From an uncultured Prevotella sp. (GTDB lineage: Bacteria > Bacteroidota > Bacteroidia > Bacteroidales > Bacteroidaceae): a stretch of DNA of 64,000 nucleotides. Under the pieces are notes generated by a model, which was given only the letters and a program-made list of their open reading frames with translations, searched no databases and had not been told where the DNA came from. The position numbers were made by a program, and so were the translations under genes. The stretch is from assembly GCA_946540435.1 (NCBI GenBank), contig CAMNII010000002.1, positions 1 to 64,000 of the forward strand. Direction: 5' to 3'. This document shows, piece by piece, positions 48,687-59,808 of this stretch (position 1 is its first letter; the number at the start of each line of letters is the position of its first letter).

Positions 48687-49439
48687 ATGAAAAGATTTAT
48701 CACCATATCACTGGCTCTCCTCGCCACATCATTGTTGGCTACGCGGGCAGCCACGCCCGAAGACTGGTGGCTGAAAGCCCGTCTGGGCTATGCCATTGGC
48801 GGAACAGCCCCACTGGGCATCCCTGCCACCATCCGCAGCATCGACAAGTTCAGCCCGACGGCCAATATCAGCATGGGAGCCGACGCCGGCCTCACCCTCA
48901 AAGGGCCATGGGGCATTGCCGCCTCACTCTATCTGGCCAACAAAGGCATGGACACCGAGGTCACCACCAAGGGCTACCACATGGCACTGCGGATGGACGA
49001 TAGCGAGATGGAAGGCGTCTATACCGGACACGTACGCCAGCAGGCCACCCAATGGATGATGACCGTTCCCGTGACGGCAACCTGCCAGATAGCTGAGAAG
49101 TGGCAGCTGCGGGCTGGTCCATACGCCTCACTCCTGCTCTCAAGAGACTTCAGCGGCTATGCCTACGACGGCTACCTGCGCAAGGACGACCCCACCGGTC
49201 CCAAAGTCGTCATGGGCAACACTGAGGGCGAATGGGCCACCTACGACTTCTCCGACGACATGCGCCGCATGCAGGTGGGCATCCTCGTCGGAGCCGACTG
49301 GCAGATAGCCGGCCGATGGGGACTCTCCGCCGACCTGCAGTGGGGACTGACAGGTATCCATCACAGCAGCTTCAAGACCGTCGAGCAGACCCTCTACCCC
49401 ATCTACGGCACCATCGCCGTCACCTATCAGATCAGATAA
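48687..49439 (+). CDS. Outer-membrane beta-barrel (PorT-like) protein
   Basis: Signal peptide, alternating-hydrophobicity strands, terminal 'YPIYGTIAVTYQIR'. Confidence 0.75.
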   Translation: MKRFITISLALLATSLLATRAATPEDWWLKARLGYAIGGTAPLGIPATIRSIDKFSPTANISMGADAGLTLKGPWGIAASLYLANKGMDTEVTTKGYHMALRMDDSEMEGVYTGHVRQQATQWMMTVPVTATCQIAEKWQLRAGPYASLLLSRDFSGYAYDGYLRKDDPTGPKVVMGNTEGEWATYDFSDDMRRMQVGILVGADWQIAGRWGLSADLQWGLTGIHHSSFKTVEQTLYPIYGTIAVTYQIR

Positions 49440-49462
49440 TCAAACGACAAAACAAGAATACA

Positions 49463-50974
49463 ATGAAGAAATTATTTACCCTCATGCTCATGGCTGCCAT
49501 GACGATGGCCACATGGGCTACCGACTACGATGAAGAAATCATCGTCACCGTGAATGGAACCAGCTCACAACAGCATGGCATCATCAGCGTCGTCGAGGAC
49601 GGCGACACCTACACCCTCACCCTGAAGAACTTCGTCCTGCAGAGCGAAGACGGCCCCATGGGCGTCGGCAACATAGAGCTGACTGGCATCGTGCCGCAGC
49701 AGAGCGCCACCGCCACCATCCTGAAAGCCCAGGACAATGTCATCATCACCGAAGGCAACGACCCGTCAGTGCCCTTCTGGATGGCATCCATGCTGCCACC
49801 CGTACCCGTCGACCTTGTCGCTGCCATCAGCGGTGACCACCTGCGTGCATCCATCCACATCAACATGATGGAAACACTCGAACAAATCATCGAGGTGACC
49901 ATCGGCAGCGGATATCAGATGCGCAACCAGGGATTTGAAAAATGGCACGCCAGTGCAGAAAACTACGAGGAACCCAACGGATGGCACTCCTTCGAGAGCG
50001 CTACAGGCTCCTTCGTAGCACTCACCGGACACCACATGCAGAAGTCGGCCGATGCACACGGCGGAGAAACCTCGGCCCGCATCTATTCCACCACCGTCCT
50101 CTTCACCATCGTGGCCAACGGAACCATGACCACCGGACGCATGAGCGCCAACGCTATGTCGGCAACCGACCCAAAGAACAATGCCTTCCTCGACACCTCG
50201 CTCACCGATGTCGACGGCAACGGAGACCCCTTCTACATGCCCCTCGTGGCACGTCCCGACTCACTCGTCCTCTGGATGAAGTTCAAGCAGGGAACGGCTA
50301 ACGCCTCGCATCCCTATGCCACCGTCAGCGCCGCCATCACCGACGGCACCTACTACCAGGACCCCGAGGACAAAGAATACAACAATGTCATTGCACGGGC
50401 TAAGAACAATGTGATTGCCGAGACCAACGGGGAGTGGAAGCACATCAGCATACCTTTCGAATACACCGATGCACAACTCGACCCGAAAGCCATCCTCGTA
50501 ACCATCTCCACCAATGCCGACGCCGGACAGGGCAGCAACAACGACGAAGTACTCGTCGACGACATCGCCCTCGTCTACAATGCCAATGTGACAGCTATCA
50601 CTGTCGACGGGAATGCCGTCGAAGGGTTCACCCCGGAGCAGACGACCTACGAGGCCACCACGGAGAAAGTGCTGACCGCCGACGACATCGACGCTACCGT
50701 AGAAGGACGTGGAGCCCATGTCCTGAAGACCGTCAACAAGACCGACAACGGCTACGAATGCGTCGTCGAAGCCCTCACAGCCGACCTCACCGTCCTGAAC
50801 CGCTATGTCATCAACGTCAAGGACGTCAGCGACGGCGTACGCACCGTCAACAACCGTAAGCAGGCAACAGCCACCTATTATACCGTCAGCGGACAGCAGG
50901 CGTCAGTCCTCCTGCCTGGACAGACCTACATCCGCATCGCTGCCGACGGCACCGTCACGAAAGTAAGACGATAA
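49463..50974 (+). CDS. Calycin-like domain plus PCMD secreted protein; start at MKKLFTLMLMAAMT
   Basis: 'EIIVTVNGTSSQQHGIISVVEDGDTYTLTLKNFVL' (calycin-like); 'NQGFEKWHASAENYEEPNGWHSF' ... 'VDDIALVYN' (PCMD); C-terminus 'TYYTVSGQQASVLLPGQTYIRIAADGTVTKVRR'. Confidence 0.8.
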   Translation: MKKLFTLMLMAAMTMATWATDYDEEIIVTVNGTSSQQHGIISVVEDGDTYTLTLKNFVLQSEDGPMGVGNIELTGIVPQQSATATILKAQDNVIITEGNDPSVPFWMASMLPPVPVDLVAAISGDHLRASIHINMMETLEQIIEVTIGSGYQMRNQGFEKWHASAENYEEPNGWHSFESATGSFVALTGHHMQKSADAHGGETSARIYSTTVLFTIVANGTMTTGRMSANAMSATDPKNNAFLDTSLTDVDGNGDPFYMPLVARPDSLVLWMKFKQGTANASHPYATVSAAITDGTYYQDPEDKEYNNVIARAKNNVIAETNGEWKHISIPFEYTDAQLDPKAILVTISTNADAGQGSNNDEVLVDDIALVYNANVTAITVDGNAVEGFTPEQTTYEATTEKVLTADDIDATVEGRGAHVLKTVNKTDNGYECVVEALTADLTVLNRYVINVKDVSDGVRTVNNRKQATATYYTVSGQQASVLLPGQTYIRIAADGTVTKVRR

Positions 50975-50997
50975 CGGCGCCGGAAAGCCATCAACCA

Positions 50998-51039
50998 TCA
51001 GCGGAACTGCCTGCCTTGGTGTGCAGGCAGTTCCGCTGA
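50998..51039. terminator. 17-bp perfect hairpin (possible terminator)
   Basis: tcagcggaactgcctgc-cttggtgt-gcaggcagttccgctga then aaaac. Confidence 0.6.
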
Positions 51040-51070
51040 AAAACAACAAAACACTTTGACAACGCCCGTC

Positions 51071-51108
51071 CCCGCCTATCAGCCTGACACCCCCCGCCTA
51101 TCAGGCGG
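51071..51108. repeat. Short direct repeat cccgcctatcag x2 with hairpin ccgcc-tatca-ggcgg
   Basis: 51071-51082 and 51093-51104 by direct reading. Confidence 0.7.
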
Positions 51109-51179
51109 CCACACCCCGCAAACCTAATGAATTGAACAAGTTTTCCATACCACTAACTTAACAACCGATACACATACTT

Positions 51180-52727
51180 ATGAAGAAGTTAACCATTCTC
51201 CTAATGGCTTTGGCAACCACCCTATCGGGCAAAGCCGATAACGAAGCCCATCTCATCATCCATGCCGACCGGCCCGGTGCCACCATCAACAAGGAAATCT
51301 ACGGACAGTTTGCCGAACACCTCGGCTCATGCATCTACGGAGGCCTGTGGGTCGGAAAGGACTCCCCTATTCCCAATATCAACGGCTACCGCAAAGACGT
51401 CTTCGAAGCACTGAAGACCCTCCAGGTGCCGGTGCTGCGATGGCCCGGCGGATGCTTTGCCGACGACTACCACTGGACCGACGGCATCGGGCCACAGGAG
51501 CAACGCCCCACGCTGCGCAACAACAACTGGGGCGGAACCATCGAGGACAACTCCTTCGGCACCCATGAGTTCCTGAACCTCTGCGAGATGCTGGGCTGTG
51601 AGCCCTACGTCTGCGGAAACGTAGGGTCGGGAACCGTCAAGGAAATGGCACAATGGGTGGAATACATGACCAGCGACGGCGACACACCCATGGCACGCCT
51701 GCGCCGGCAAAACGGCCGCGAGAAGCCCTGGCGGGTGAAATACTTCGGCATCGGAAACGAAGCATGGGGATGTGGCGGAAACATGACACCGGAATACTAT
51801 AGCAACGAGTTCCGGCGCTATAACACCTATCTGCGCGACCAGAGCGGCAACAGGCTCTTCCGTATCGCCTCCGGAGCCTCCGACTACGACTACAACTGGA
51901 CACGCGTGCTGATGAGAAACATCGGCGACCGCATGCAAGGCATCTCCGTCCACTACTACACCGTGAAAGACTGGGGACGCAAAGGAAAAGCCACCATCTT
52001 CACCCCCGACGAATACTACATGACACTCGAGAAGTGTATCGACATCGATCCCGTACTGGCTAAGCACTGCAGCATCATGGACGAGACAGACCCACGCCGC
52101 CGCATCGCCCTGATGGTCGACGAATGGGGTACATGGTGGGACGAGGAACCAGGCACCATCGCCGGACACCTCTACCAGCAGAATTCCCTGCGCGATGCCA
52201 TCGTCGCATCGCTCATGCTCAATATCTTCCACCAGTACACCTATCGCGTGAAGATGGCAAACATCGCACAGGTGGTCAACGTACTGCAGTCCATGATACT
52301 CACCGACCAGAAAGGACGGGGACACATGGTACTCACACCCACCTACCACATCTTTGAGATGTACCGGCCCTTCCAGGAAGCCACACACCTGCCCGTTGAC
52401 CTCACCAACGACTTCATCAAGACGGCCGAAGGCAAGACGCTGCCCCTACTGTCTGCATCGGCAGCACGTACCGCCGACGGCACCATCGTCCTCGCCGTCA
52501 CCAACTGCTCGCTGACCGACGGTAAAGCATTCGACGTGGAACTACGCGGTACCGACATCACTTCTGCACAGGGACGCATCCTCACTGCCGACGAGGCCAC
52601 CGCCTTCAACGATTTCGACCATCCTGAAGTAGTGAAACCGGCAACTTTCAGCAGCTTCAAGATTGCCGACAACAAGCTATCGCTCGACGTTCCCGCACGC
52701 TCCGTCGTCGTCATGGAGCTGAAGTAA
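51180..52727 (+). CDS. GH51 alpha-L-arabinofuranosidase
   Basis: Signal peptide; '[24 protein letters not shown]', '[21 protein letters not shown]', '[21 protein letters not shown]', '[13 protein letters not shown]'. Confidence 0.93.
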   Translation: MKKLTILLMALATTLSGKADNEAHLIIHADRPGATINKEIYGQFAEHLGSCIYGGLWVGKDSPIPNINGYRKDVFEALKTLQVPVLRWPGGCFADDYHWTDGIGPQEQRPTLRNNNWGGTIEDNSFGTHEFLNLCEMLGCEPYVCGNVGSGTVKEMAQWVEYMTSDGDTPMARLRRQNGREKPWRVKYFGIGNEAWGCGGNMTPEYYSNEFRRYNTYLRDQSGNRLFRIASGASDYDYNWTRVLMRNIGDRMQGISVHYYTVKDWGRKGKATIFTPDEYYMTLEKCIDIDPVLAKHCSIMDETDPRRRIALMVDEWGTWWDEEPGTIAGHLYQQNSLRDAIVASLMLNIFHQYTYRVKMANIAQVVNVLQSMILTDQKGRGHMVLTPTYHIFEMYRPFQEATHLPVDLTNDFIKTAEGKTLPLLSASAARTADGTIVLAVTNCSLTDGKAFDVELRGTDITSAQGRILTADEATAFNDFDHPEVVKPATFSSFKIADNKLSLDVPARSVVVMELK

Positions 52728-52751
52728 AAACAAGAAGGTAAGGATGCTCCG

Positions 52752-52817
52752 ACCAAAATAGGTTATTTTGGTCACCAAAATAGGCTATTTTGGTCATCAA
52801 AATAAGCTATTTTGGTC
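52752..52817. repeat. 22-bp near-palindromic tandem array (3 units)
   Basis: accaaaataggttattttggtc / accaaaataggctattttggtc / atcaaaataagctattttggtc. Confidence 0.93.
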
Positions 52818-52824
52818 GGACGTT

Positions 52825-53067
52825 CCTTACTATCGTCACAGACGACCCTTACCATTCGGTTTCCCAACCCTTATTCTCGGGCTTGCCAATCCTTACTATT
52901 CTGTTTCCCAACCCTTATTCTCGGGCTTGCCAACCCTTACTATTCTGCTTCCCAACCCTTACTCTCGGGTTTGCCAAGCCTTACTATTCTGCTTCCCAAC
53001 CCTTACTTTCGAGCCCGCCGATGCATAGTTTTGGGCAGTGGCTACCCTTACTTTCGAGCCCGCCGAT
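52825..53067. repeat. 22-bp tandem array, about 11 units, alternating A/B types (44-bp higher-order unit)
   Basis: Units at 52825, 52847, 52869, 52891, 52913, 52935, 52957, 52979, 53001, 53023 (23 nt), 53046; e.g. ccttattctcgggcttgccaac / ccttactattctgcttcccaac. Confidence 0.92.
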
Positions 53068-53202
53068 GCATCGTGTTGGCTGTTTCGGTTCATTCCCTAA
53101 GCAGTGCTGGTGCATAGCATCACGCCGCCCAATACCTGTTGTGGCATTTGCCATAGCATGGCGTTTACAACGATAAGCAAGGAGATTTGAGATTGATACA
53201 GA

Positions 53203-53234
53203 CAAAAAAAGCGCCGACCTTCCGGGCCGGCGCT
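53203..53234 (-). terminator. Intrinsic terminator for the polysaccharide export gene
   Basis: On -: agcgccggcc cggaa ggtcggcgct ttttttgtc (one mismatch in the stem, T7 tract). Confidence 0.8.
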
Positions 53235-53252
53235 TCTTTATAGTGATGATGG

Positions 53253-54059
53253 TTAATTCAGGATGTTATAGAGCAGCGAGGTGAGCGAGATCAGGATGCT
53301 CGTTGCCGAGAACCACAAGGTGGTGGACTGACCGATGTCAGAGTTCTTGGCCTTGGTTTGGTTGGGCGTAACATAGATAATATCGTTCTGCTGGAGATAA
53401 TAGTAGGGCGAGTTGATGATGTCTGCCTTGGTCAGGTCGAGTCTGACGGAATGCTTCTCTCCTTTATTGTCCTCGCGGATGAGCAGCACATTGTCGCGAC
53501 GACCGTAGATAGACAGGTCGCCGGCCTGGGCGAGGGCTTCGAGGATGCTCATCTTCTCCGATGCCACGGAGACGACTCCCGGACGGTTCACCTCACCGGT
53601 GACGGTGACGCGGTAGTTCGACATCTTCACGGTGACGATGAGTTTCGTATCGTCGCTGAAGTGGCTGCGGATGAGGCTCTCAATATATTTTTCGCACTCA
53701 GTCTTGGTCATTCCCTCTACACGGATACGTCCGACGACGGGGAAGTTGATGGTGCCGTCGTTGTCGACCAGATAGGTCAGCATCGAGCCGCCATAGGAAG
53801 TGTTCACCTGACCTCCGGGCTGCAGCGTGCTGCGTACCATCAGGTTGAACGGACGCTCGGCCATACCGTCGGGGTCGTCAGAATTCACGGTGATTGTCAG
53901 GATGTCTTTCGGCATGATGCGGGCATCATAGAGTCCACGCGATGCTGAAAGGTCTACGCTCTCCATGTCTTGGAAGTAAGGAACCTGCTTATAGCTCTGG
54001 CAGCCGGTCATCAGGACAGCTGCTACTGCAGCCATGATGACGAAAAGGGATTTCTTCAT
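53253..54059 (-). CDS. Polysaccharide biosynthesis/export (Wza-like, SLBB) lipoprotein
   Basis: Lipobox 'VAAVLMTGCQ'; 'IMPKDILTITVNSDDPDGM', 'RVTVTGEVNRPGVVSVASEKMSILEALAQAGDLSIYGRRDNVLLIRED'; C-terminal TM. Confidence 0.92.
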   Translation of the reverse strand: MKKSLFVIMAAVAAVLMTGCQSYKQVPYFQDMESVDLSASRGLYDARIMPKDILTITVNSDDPDGMAERPFNLMVRSTLQPGGQVNTSYGGSMLTYLVDNDGTINFPVVGRIRVEGMTKTECEKYIESLIRSHFSDDTKLIVTVKMSNYRVTVTGEVNRPGVVSVASEKMSILEALAQAGDLSIYGRRDNVLLIREDNKGEKHSVRLDLTKADIINSPYYYLQQNDIIYVTPNQTKAKNSDIGQSTTLWFSATSILISLTSLLYNILN

Positions 54060-54096
54060 GTTGTGTTGAGTGTTGTTCTTTGTTTATAATTTCTTG

Positions 54097-54104
54097 CAAA
54101 ATTA
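54097..54104 (-). promoter_or_regulatory. Bacteroidetes -7 motif (TAATTTTG) upstream of the Wza-like gene
   Basis: caaaatta on + strand. Confidence 0.6.
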
Positions 54105-54197
54105 CGGAGTTTTTTTTACATGAACAAATATTTCGTTATTTTTCTCTCTACTTTACACTTTTTTACTAAACCTTGCTGAAATGTGAAAAAAAATGTG

Positions 54198-54205
54198 TAG
54201 CTTTG
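54198..54205 (+). promoter_or_regulatory. Bacteroidetes -7 motif (TAGCTTTG) upstream of the porin gene
   Basis: tgtagctttgcagcc. Confidence 0.6.
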
Positions 54206-54248
54206 CAGCCACATTATTAATTATTAGACAAACAATTCAAAAAAGGTA

Positions 54249-55256
54249 ATGAAGAAAATGATTTTGATGGCCACCGTGCTGCTTTCAACACTGTCGGCCA
54301 ATGCACAAGACACGAAAACCCCTGCATGGATCAATAATGTGAAACTGAGCGGCTACGGCATGTTCCAGTACCGGGCCGAAGATCAGGAAAACGCCGAGCA
54401 TAACGAGTTCCAGCTCCGACTGGTGCGTCTGGCTCTTGACGGCCGCGCCTCGAAGGACTGGTACTGGAAGATCCAGATGCAGATTAATGGCACACCGCGA
54501 CTGGTCGATGCCTTCACGGAGTGGCAGAAATATGACTTTTTCAAGGTAAAGGGCGGACAGTTCAAGCGGCCGTTCACCTTCGAGAACCCCATGCACCCCA
54601 TCACCCAAGGCTTCATGTCCTACTCACAACCCGTCTCGAAGCTGGCTGGCTTCTCCGACCGCACCGGCGAACAGGCCTCCAACGGCCGCGACCTCGGTGT
54701 GCAGGTGCAGGGTGACTTCCTGAAGAACAAGGAAGGCCGCTACCTGTTGCACTATCAGGTGGGCGTCTTCAACGGTCAGGGCATCAACGTGACCAAGGAC
54801 GGCGACGAGCGCAAGGACATCATCGGCGGCGCATGGGTAATGCCCGTCGAGGGTATGCGCATCGGTGCCTTCGGATGGACCGGAAGCCGCGACCATGTGA
54901 GCAAGAACCGCTACGCCATCTCCGGTGAATACGTCAAGAACGACTGGACGTTCCGCTCTGAGTATATCCACAGCCAGGGCTACAGCGTCACCAATGCCAC
55001 CCTGGGCGACAAGGCCGACGGCTGGTATGCGCTGTGCATCGCTCCTATCGTCAAGAACAAGTTCCACGTGAAGGCCCGCTACGACTGCTACCGCAACGAG
55101 AAGACCTGGGAGTCGTCGAAGACCTACTACGAGATTGGTGCCGACTATTCATTCAACAAGAACACCCAGCTGTTCGTGGAATACGCACTCGTCAACAACC
55201 GTGCCGCCCACAAGAACCACAACCTCGTGGACGTGCAGCTTGACTTCAGATTCTAA
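54249..55256 (+). CDS. Porin, phosphate-selective O/P-like
   Basis: Signal peptide; 'LRLVRLALDGRASKDWYWKIQMQING', 'KVKGGQFKRPFTFENPMHP', terminal 'HNLVDVQLDFRF'. Confidence 0.85.
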   Translation: MKKMILMATVLLSTLSANAQDTKTPAWINNVKLSGYGMFQYRAEDQENAEHNEFQLRLVRLALDGRASKDWYWKIQMQINGTPRLVDAFTEWQKYDFFKVKGGQFKRPFTFENPMHPITQGFMSYSQPVSKLAGFSDRTGEQASNGRDLGVQVQGDFLKNKEGRYLLHYQVGVFNGQGINVTKDGDERKDIIGGAWVMPVEGMRIGAFGWTGSRDHVSKNRYAISGEYVKNDWTFRSEYIHSQGYSVTNATLGDKADGWYALCIAPIVKNKFHVKARYDCYRNEKTWESSKTYYEIGADYSFNKNTQLFVEYALVNNRAAHKNHNLVDVQLDFRF

Positions 55257-55282
55257 TAACTAATCCTAACAATATTATTATT

Positions 55283-57475
<2,193 letters not shown>

Positions 57476-57505
57476 TCATCGTAGACGACCATACAAGAAA
57501 AGACG

Positions 57506-57542
57506 AAAGGCTTGGTTTTCTTCATGAGAACCAAGCCTTTTA
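57506..57542 (+). terminator. Intrinsic terminator after hppA
   Basis: aaaggcttggtt-ttcttcatgag-aaccaagccttt, 12-bp stem ending in T tract. Confidence 0.75.
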
Positions 57543-57628
57543 CCTTTCAAAAACTGACAAAGCACAACGTTTCTGACGTGTAAAGAGAAAAAAACAGATA
57601 TTTCCTTTGTACTTTGTAAACTTTTTTA

Positions 57629-57636
57629 TAATTTTG
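57629..57636 (+). promoter_or_regulatory. Bacteroidetes -7 motif (TAATTTTG) upstream of the poly-His miniprotein
   Basis: tataattttgcagcc. Confidence 0.6.
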
Positions 57637-57660
57637 CAGCCTAATAATGTTAATTCAGGC

Positions 57661-57858
57661 ATGACAGACAGCAAATTAAAGCATCACCACCACCATCACC
57701 ACCATCATTCCCATCAGGATGATTCCGAGATATTTAAGAACAAGCAACTGAGAGCAAGAAGGATGAGGAAGACGGCCAAGAAAGTCCTCTTCTGGACCAT
57801 GTGCTTCTTGGCTGCTGCTATCTCGGCATTTGTGTTCTGGCTGTACTTCATGGCCTGA
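57661..57858 (+). CDS. Small poly-histidine single-pass membrane protein (65 aa)
   Basis: MTDSKLKHHHHHHHHHSHQDDSEIFKNKQLRARRMRKTAKKVLFWTMCFLAAAISAFVFWLYFMA: nine consecutive His, basic stretch, C-terminal TM; own promoter-like motif. Confidence 0.75.
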   Translation: MTDSKLKHHHHHHHHHSHQDDSEIFKNKQLRARRMRKTAKKVLFWTMCFLAAAISAFVFWLYFMA

Positions 57859-57993
57859 CCGCACCACGTGTAGCATCATACACACCTTCATTAGCCCATC
57901 TCCCCTTTTTACCAATCTCCTGCTGGCTGTTGCCAGCACACCGAAGTTCACACTCAGCCAACAGGGAGGGTGTTCCGTTTTGTTTTCCTAAGG

Positions 57994-58143
57994 CTACTTG
58001 ATATAATCCTTCGTCAGCAGATCATAATAGACAGCCTCAAGTTCTGCCGTGGAGAGTTGCTCCACGGCATGTTCTATTATTCGGATAAGTTCCTCGCGAC
58101 GGTAATCACCATCATCGGAGAACCTGGAAAAGGTCTTACCCAT
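57994..58143 (-). CDS. Small 49-aa ORF downstream of guaA (absent from the supplied track)
   Basis: Translated by eye: MGKTFSRFSDDGDYRREELIRIIEHAVEQLSTAELEAVYYDLLTKDYIK*; starts 5 nt after the guaA stop. Confidence 0.6.
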   Translation of the reverse strand: MGKTFSRFSDDGDYRREELIRIIEHAVEQLSTAELEAVYYDLLTKDYIK

Positions 58144-58148
58144 CGTGA

Positions 58149-59783
58149 TCACTCCCACTCGATAGTTGCGGGTGGCTTCGACGAGATGTCATAGCAGACG
58201 CGGTTGACGCCACGCACCTTGTTGATAATCTCGTTAGAGACCTTGGCCATGAAATCGTAAGGCAGATGGGCCCAGTCGGCAGTCATGGCATCGGTGGAGG
58301 TGACAGCTCGCAGGGCTACGGGGTGCTCATACGTGCGCTCATCGCCCATGACGCCTACCGAACGGACAGTGGCCAAGAGGATGGCTCCGGCCTGCCATAT
58401 CTGGTCGTAGAGCGACACCTCGACCTCACCATCCTGCATCTGGGCAGGCACACCGGCAGCCAGCACCTTACGTGCTTCTTCACCAGCGAGCTTCACTTTA
58501 TACTCGCGTAGACTGCGGATATAGATATCGTCGGCTTCTTGCAGGATACGTACCCGTTCCGGGGTGATATCTCCCAGGATGCGAACGGCCAGTCCGGGAC
58601 CAGGGAAGGGATGACGGGTGATGAGATGCTCGGGCATGCCTAACTGGCGGCCTACACGGCGCACCTCGTCCTTGAAAAGCCACTTCAGCGGCTCACACAG
58701 TTGAAGATGCATCTCCTCAGGAAGTCCTCCGACGTTATGGTGGCTCTTGATAACCTTTCCCGTGATGTTCAGGCTCTCTATGCGGTCGGGATAGATTGTA
58801 CCTTGGGCCAGCCAACGGGCATCAGTAATCTTCTTCGCCTCTGCATTGAACACTTCCACGAAGTCGCGGCCGATAATCTTGCGTTTCTTCTCTGGGTCGG
58901 TGACACCGGCCAAGTCGGCAAAGAACTTCTGTGATGCATCCACACCGACGACATTGAGTCCCAATACCTTATAGTCATTAAGCACCTGTGTGAACTCATT
59001 CTTGCGCAGCATGCCATGGTCGACGAAGATACAGGTGAGGTTGCTGCCGATGGCACGATGGAGCAACACGGCAGCTACCGACGAGTCGACACCGCCGGAG
59101 AGGCCGAGTATGACACGGTCGTCGCCCAGTTGCTGCTTCAGTTCCTCCACGGTAGTGTCGATGAAGGAAGCTGCGCTCCACTCCTGGCGAGAGCCACAGA
59201 TATCGACGACGAAGTTCTTCAGCAGCTGAGAACCCTGAAGGGTGTGATAAACCTCAGGATGGAACTGCACCGCCCATACGGGAACATCTCCTTGTCCCTC
59301 TCCGAGGGGAGCAGGACAATAGAATGCTGCATTCGTCACGTCCTTGGTCGATGCGATGACTTGAAACCCTTCGGGGATGGCAGTAATAGTGTCGCCATGG
59401 CTCATCCATACCTGGGAGCCTTTTTCGAAACCTTTGAATAAAGGATTCGAGAGGTCGACGGTTTCAAGATGTGCCCGACCATATTCACGAGAGTCGGCTT
59501 TCTCCACGCGTCCGCCAAGGGAATGCGAGAGGTATTGGGCTCCATAGCAGATACCCAGCACGGGTATGCGTCCGACAAACTGCGAGAGGTCCACCTGGAA
59601 TGCCTCAGGATCATGAACGGAGAATGGTGAGCCACTAAGGATAACGCCAATCACCGAGGGGTCGTCCTTAGGAAACTTGTTGTAGGGCAGAATCTCGCAG
59701 AACGTGTCAAGCTCACGGACACGACGGCCGATGAGCTGCGTGGTCTGTGACCCGAAATCGAGGATAATGATTTTCTGTGCCAT
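58149..59783 (-). CDS. guaA: GMP synthase (glutamine-hydrolysing)
   Basis: '[15 protein letters not shown]' GATase; '[23 protein letters not shown]' PP-loop; '[18 protein letters not shown]'. Confidence 0.95.
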   Translation of the reverse strand: MAQKIIILDFGSQTTQLIGRRVRELDTFCEILPYNKFPKDDPSVIGVILSGSPFSVHDPEAFQVDLSQFVGRIPVLGICYGAQYLSHSLGGRVEKADSREYGRAHLETVDLSNPLFKGFEKGSQVWMSHGDTITAIPEGFQVIASTKDVTNAAFYCPAPLGEGQGDVPVWAVQFHPEVYHTLQGSQLLKNFVVDICGSRQEWSAASFIDTTVEELKQQLGDDRVILGLSGGVDSSVAAVLLHRAIGSNLTCIFVDHGMLRKNEFTQVLNDYKVLGLNVVGVDASQKFFADLAGVTDPEKKRKIIGRDFVEVFNAEAKKITDARWLAQGTIYPDRIESLNITGKVIKSHHNVGGLPEEMHLQLCEPLKWLFKDEVRRVGRQLGMPEHLITRHPFPGPGLAVRILGDITPERVRILQEADDIYIRSLREYKVKLAGEEARKVLAAGVPAQMQDGEVEVSLYDQIWQAGAILLATVRSVGVMGDERTYEHPVALRAVTSTDAMTADWAHLPYDFMAKVSNEIINKVRGVNRVCYDISSKPPATIEWE

Positions 59784-59808
59784 AATTATTTAATGTAATG
59801 ATGTTTGT

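Noticed and set aside
49232-50974. Longer 580-aa version of the calycin-PCMD ORF
   Set aside because: The first 77 residues overlap the upstream beta-barrel gene out of frame; the signal peptide start at 49463 fits better.
52752-53067. CRISPR array
   Set aside because: 22-bp units are contiguous with no unique spacers, and no cas genes are in the window.
52768-53176. Three overlapping + strand ORFs with FPTLxxGLANPYYS-type repeats
   Set aside because: All three frames are open because of the 22-bp repeat; a period not divisible by 3 argues against coding.
53253-54059. Capsule/exopolysaccharide locus
   Set aside because: Only the Wza-like export gene is present; no Wzc, glycosyltransferases or flippase nearby.
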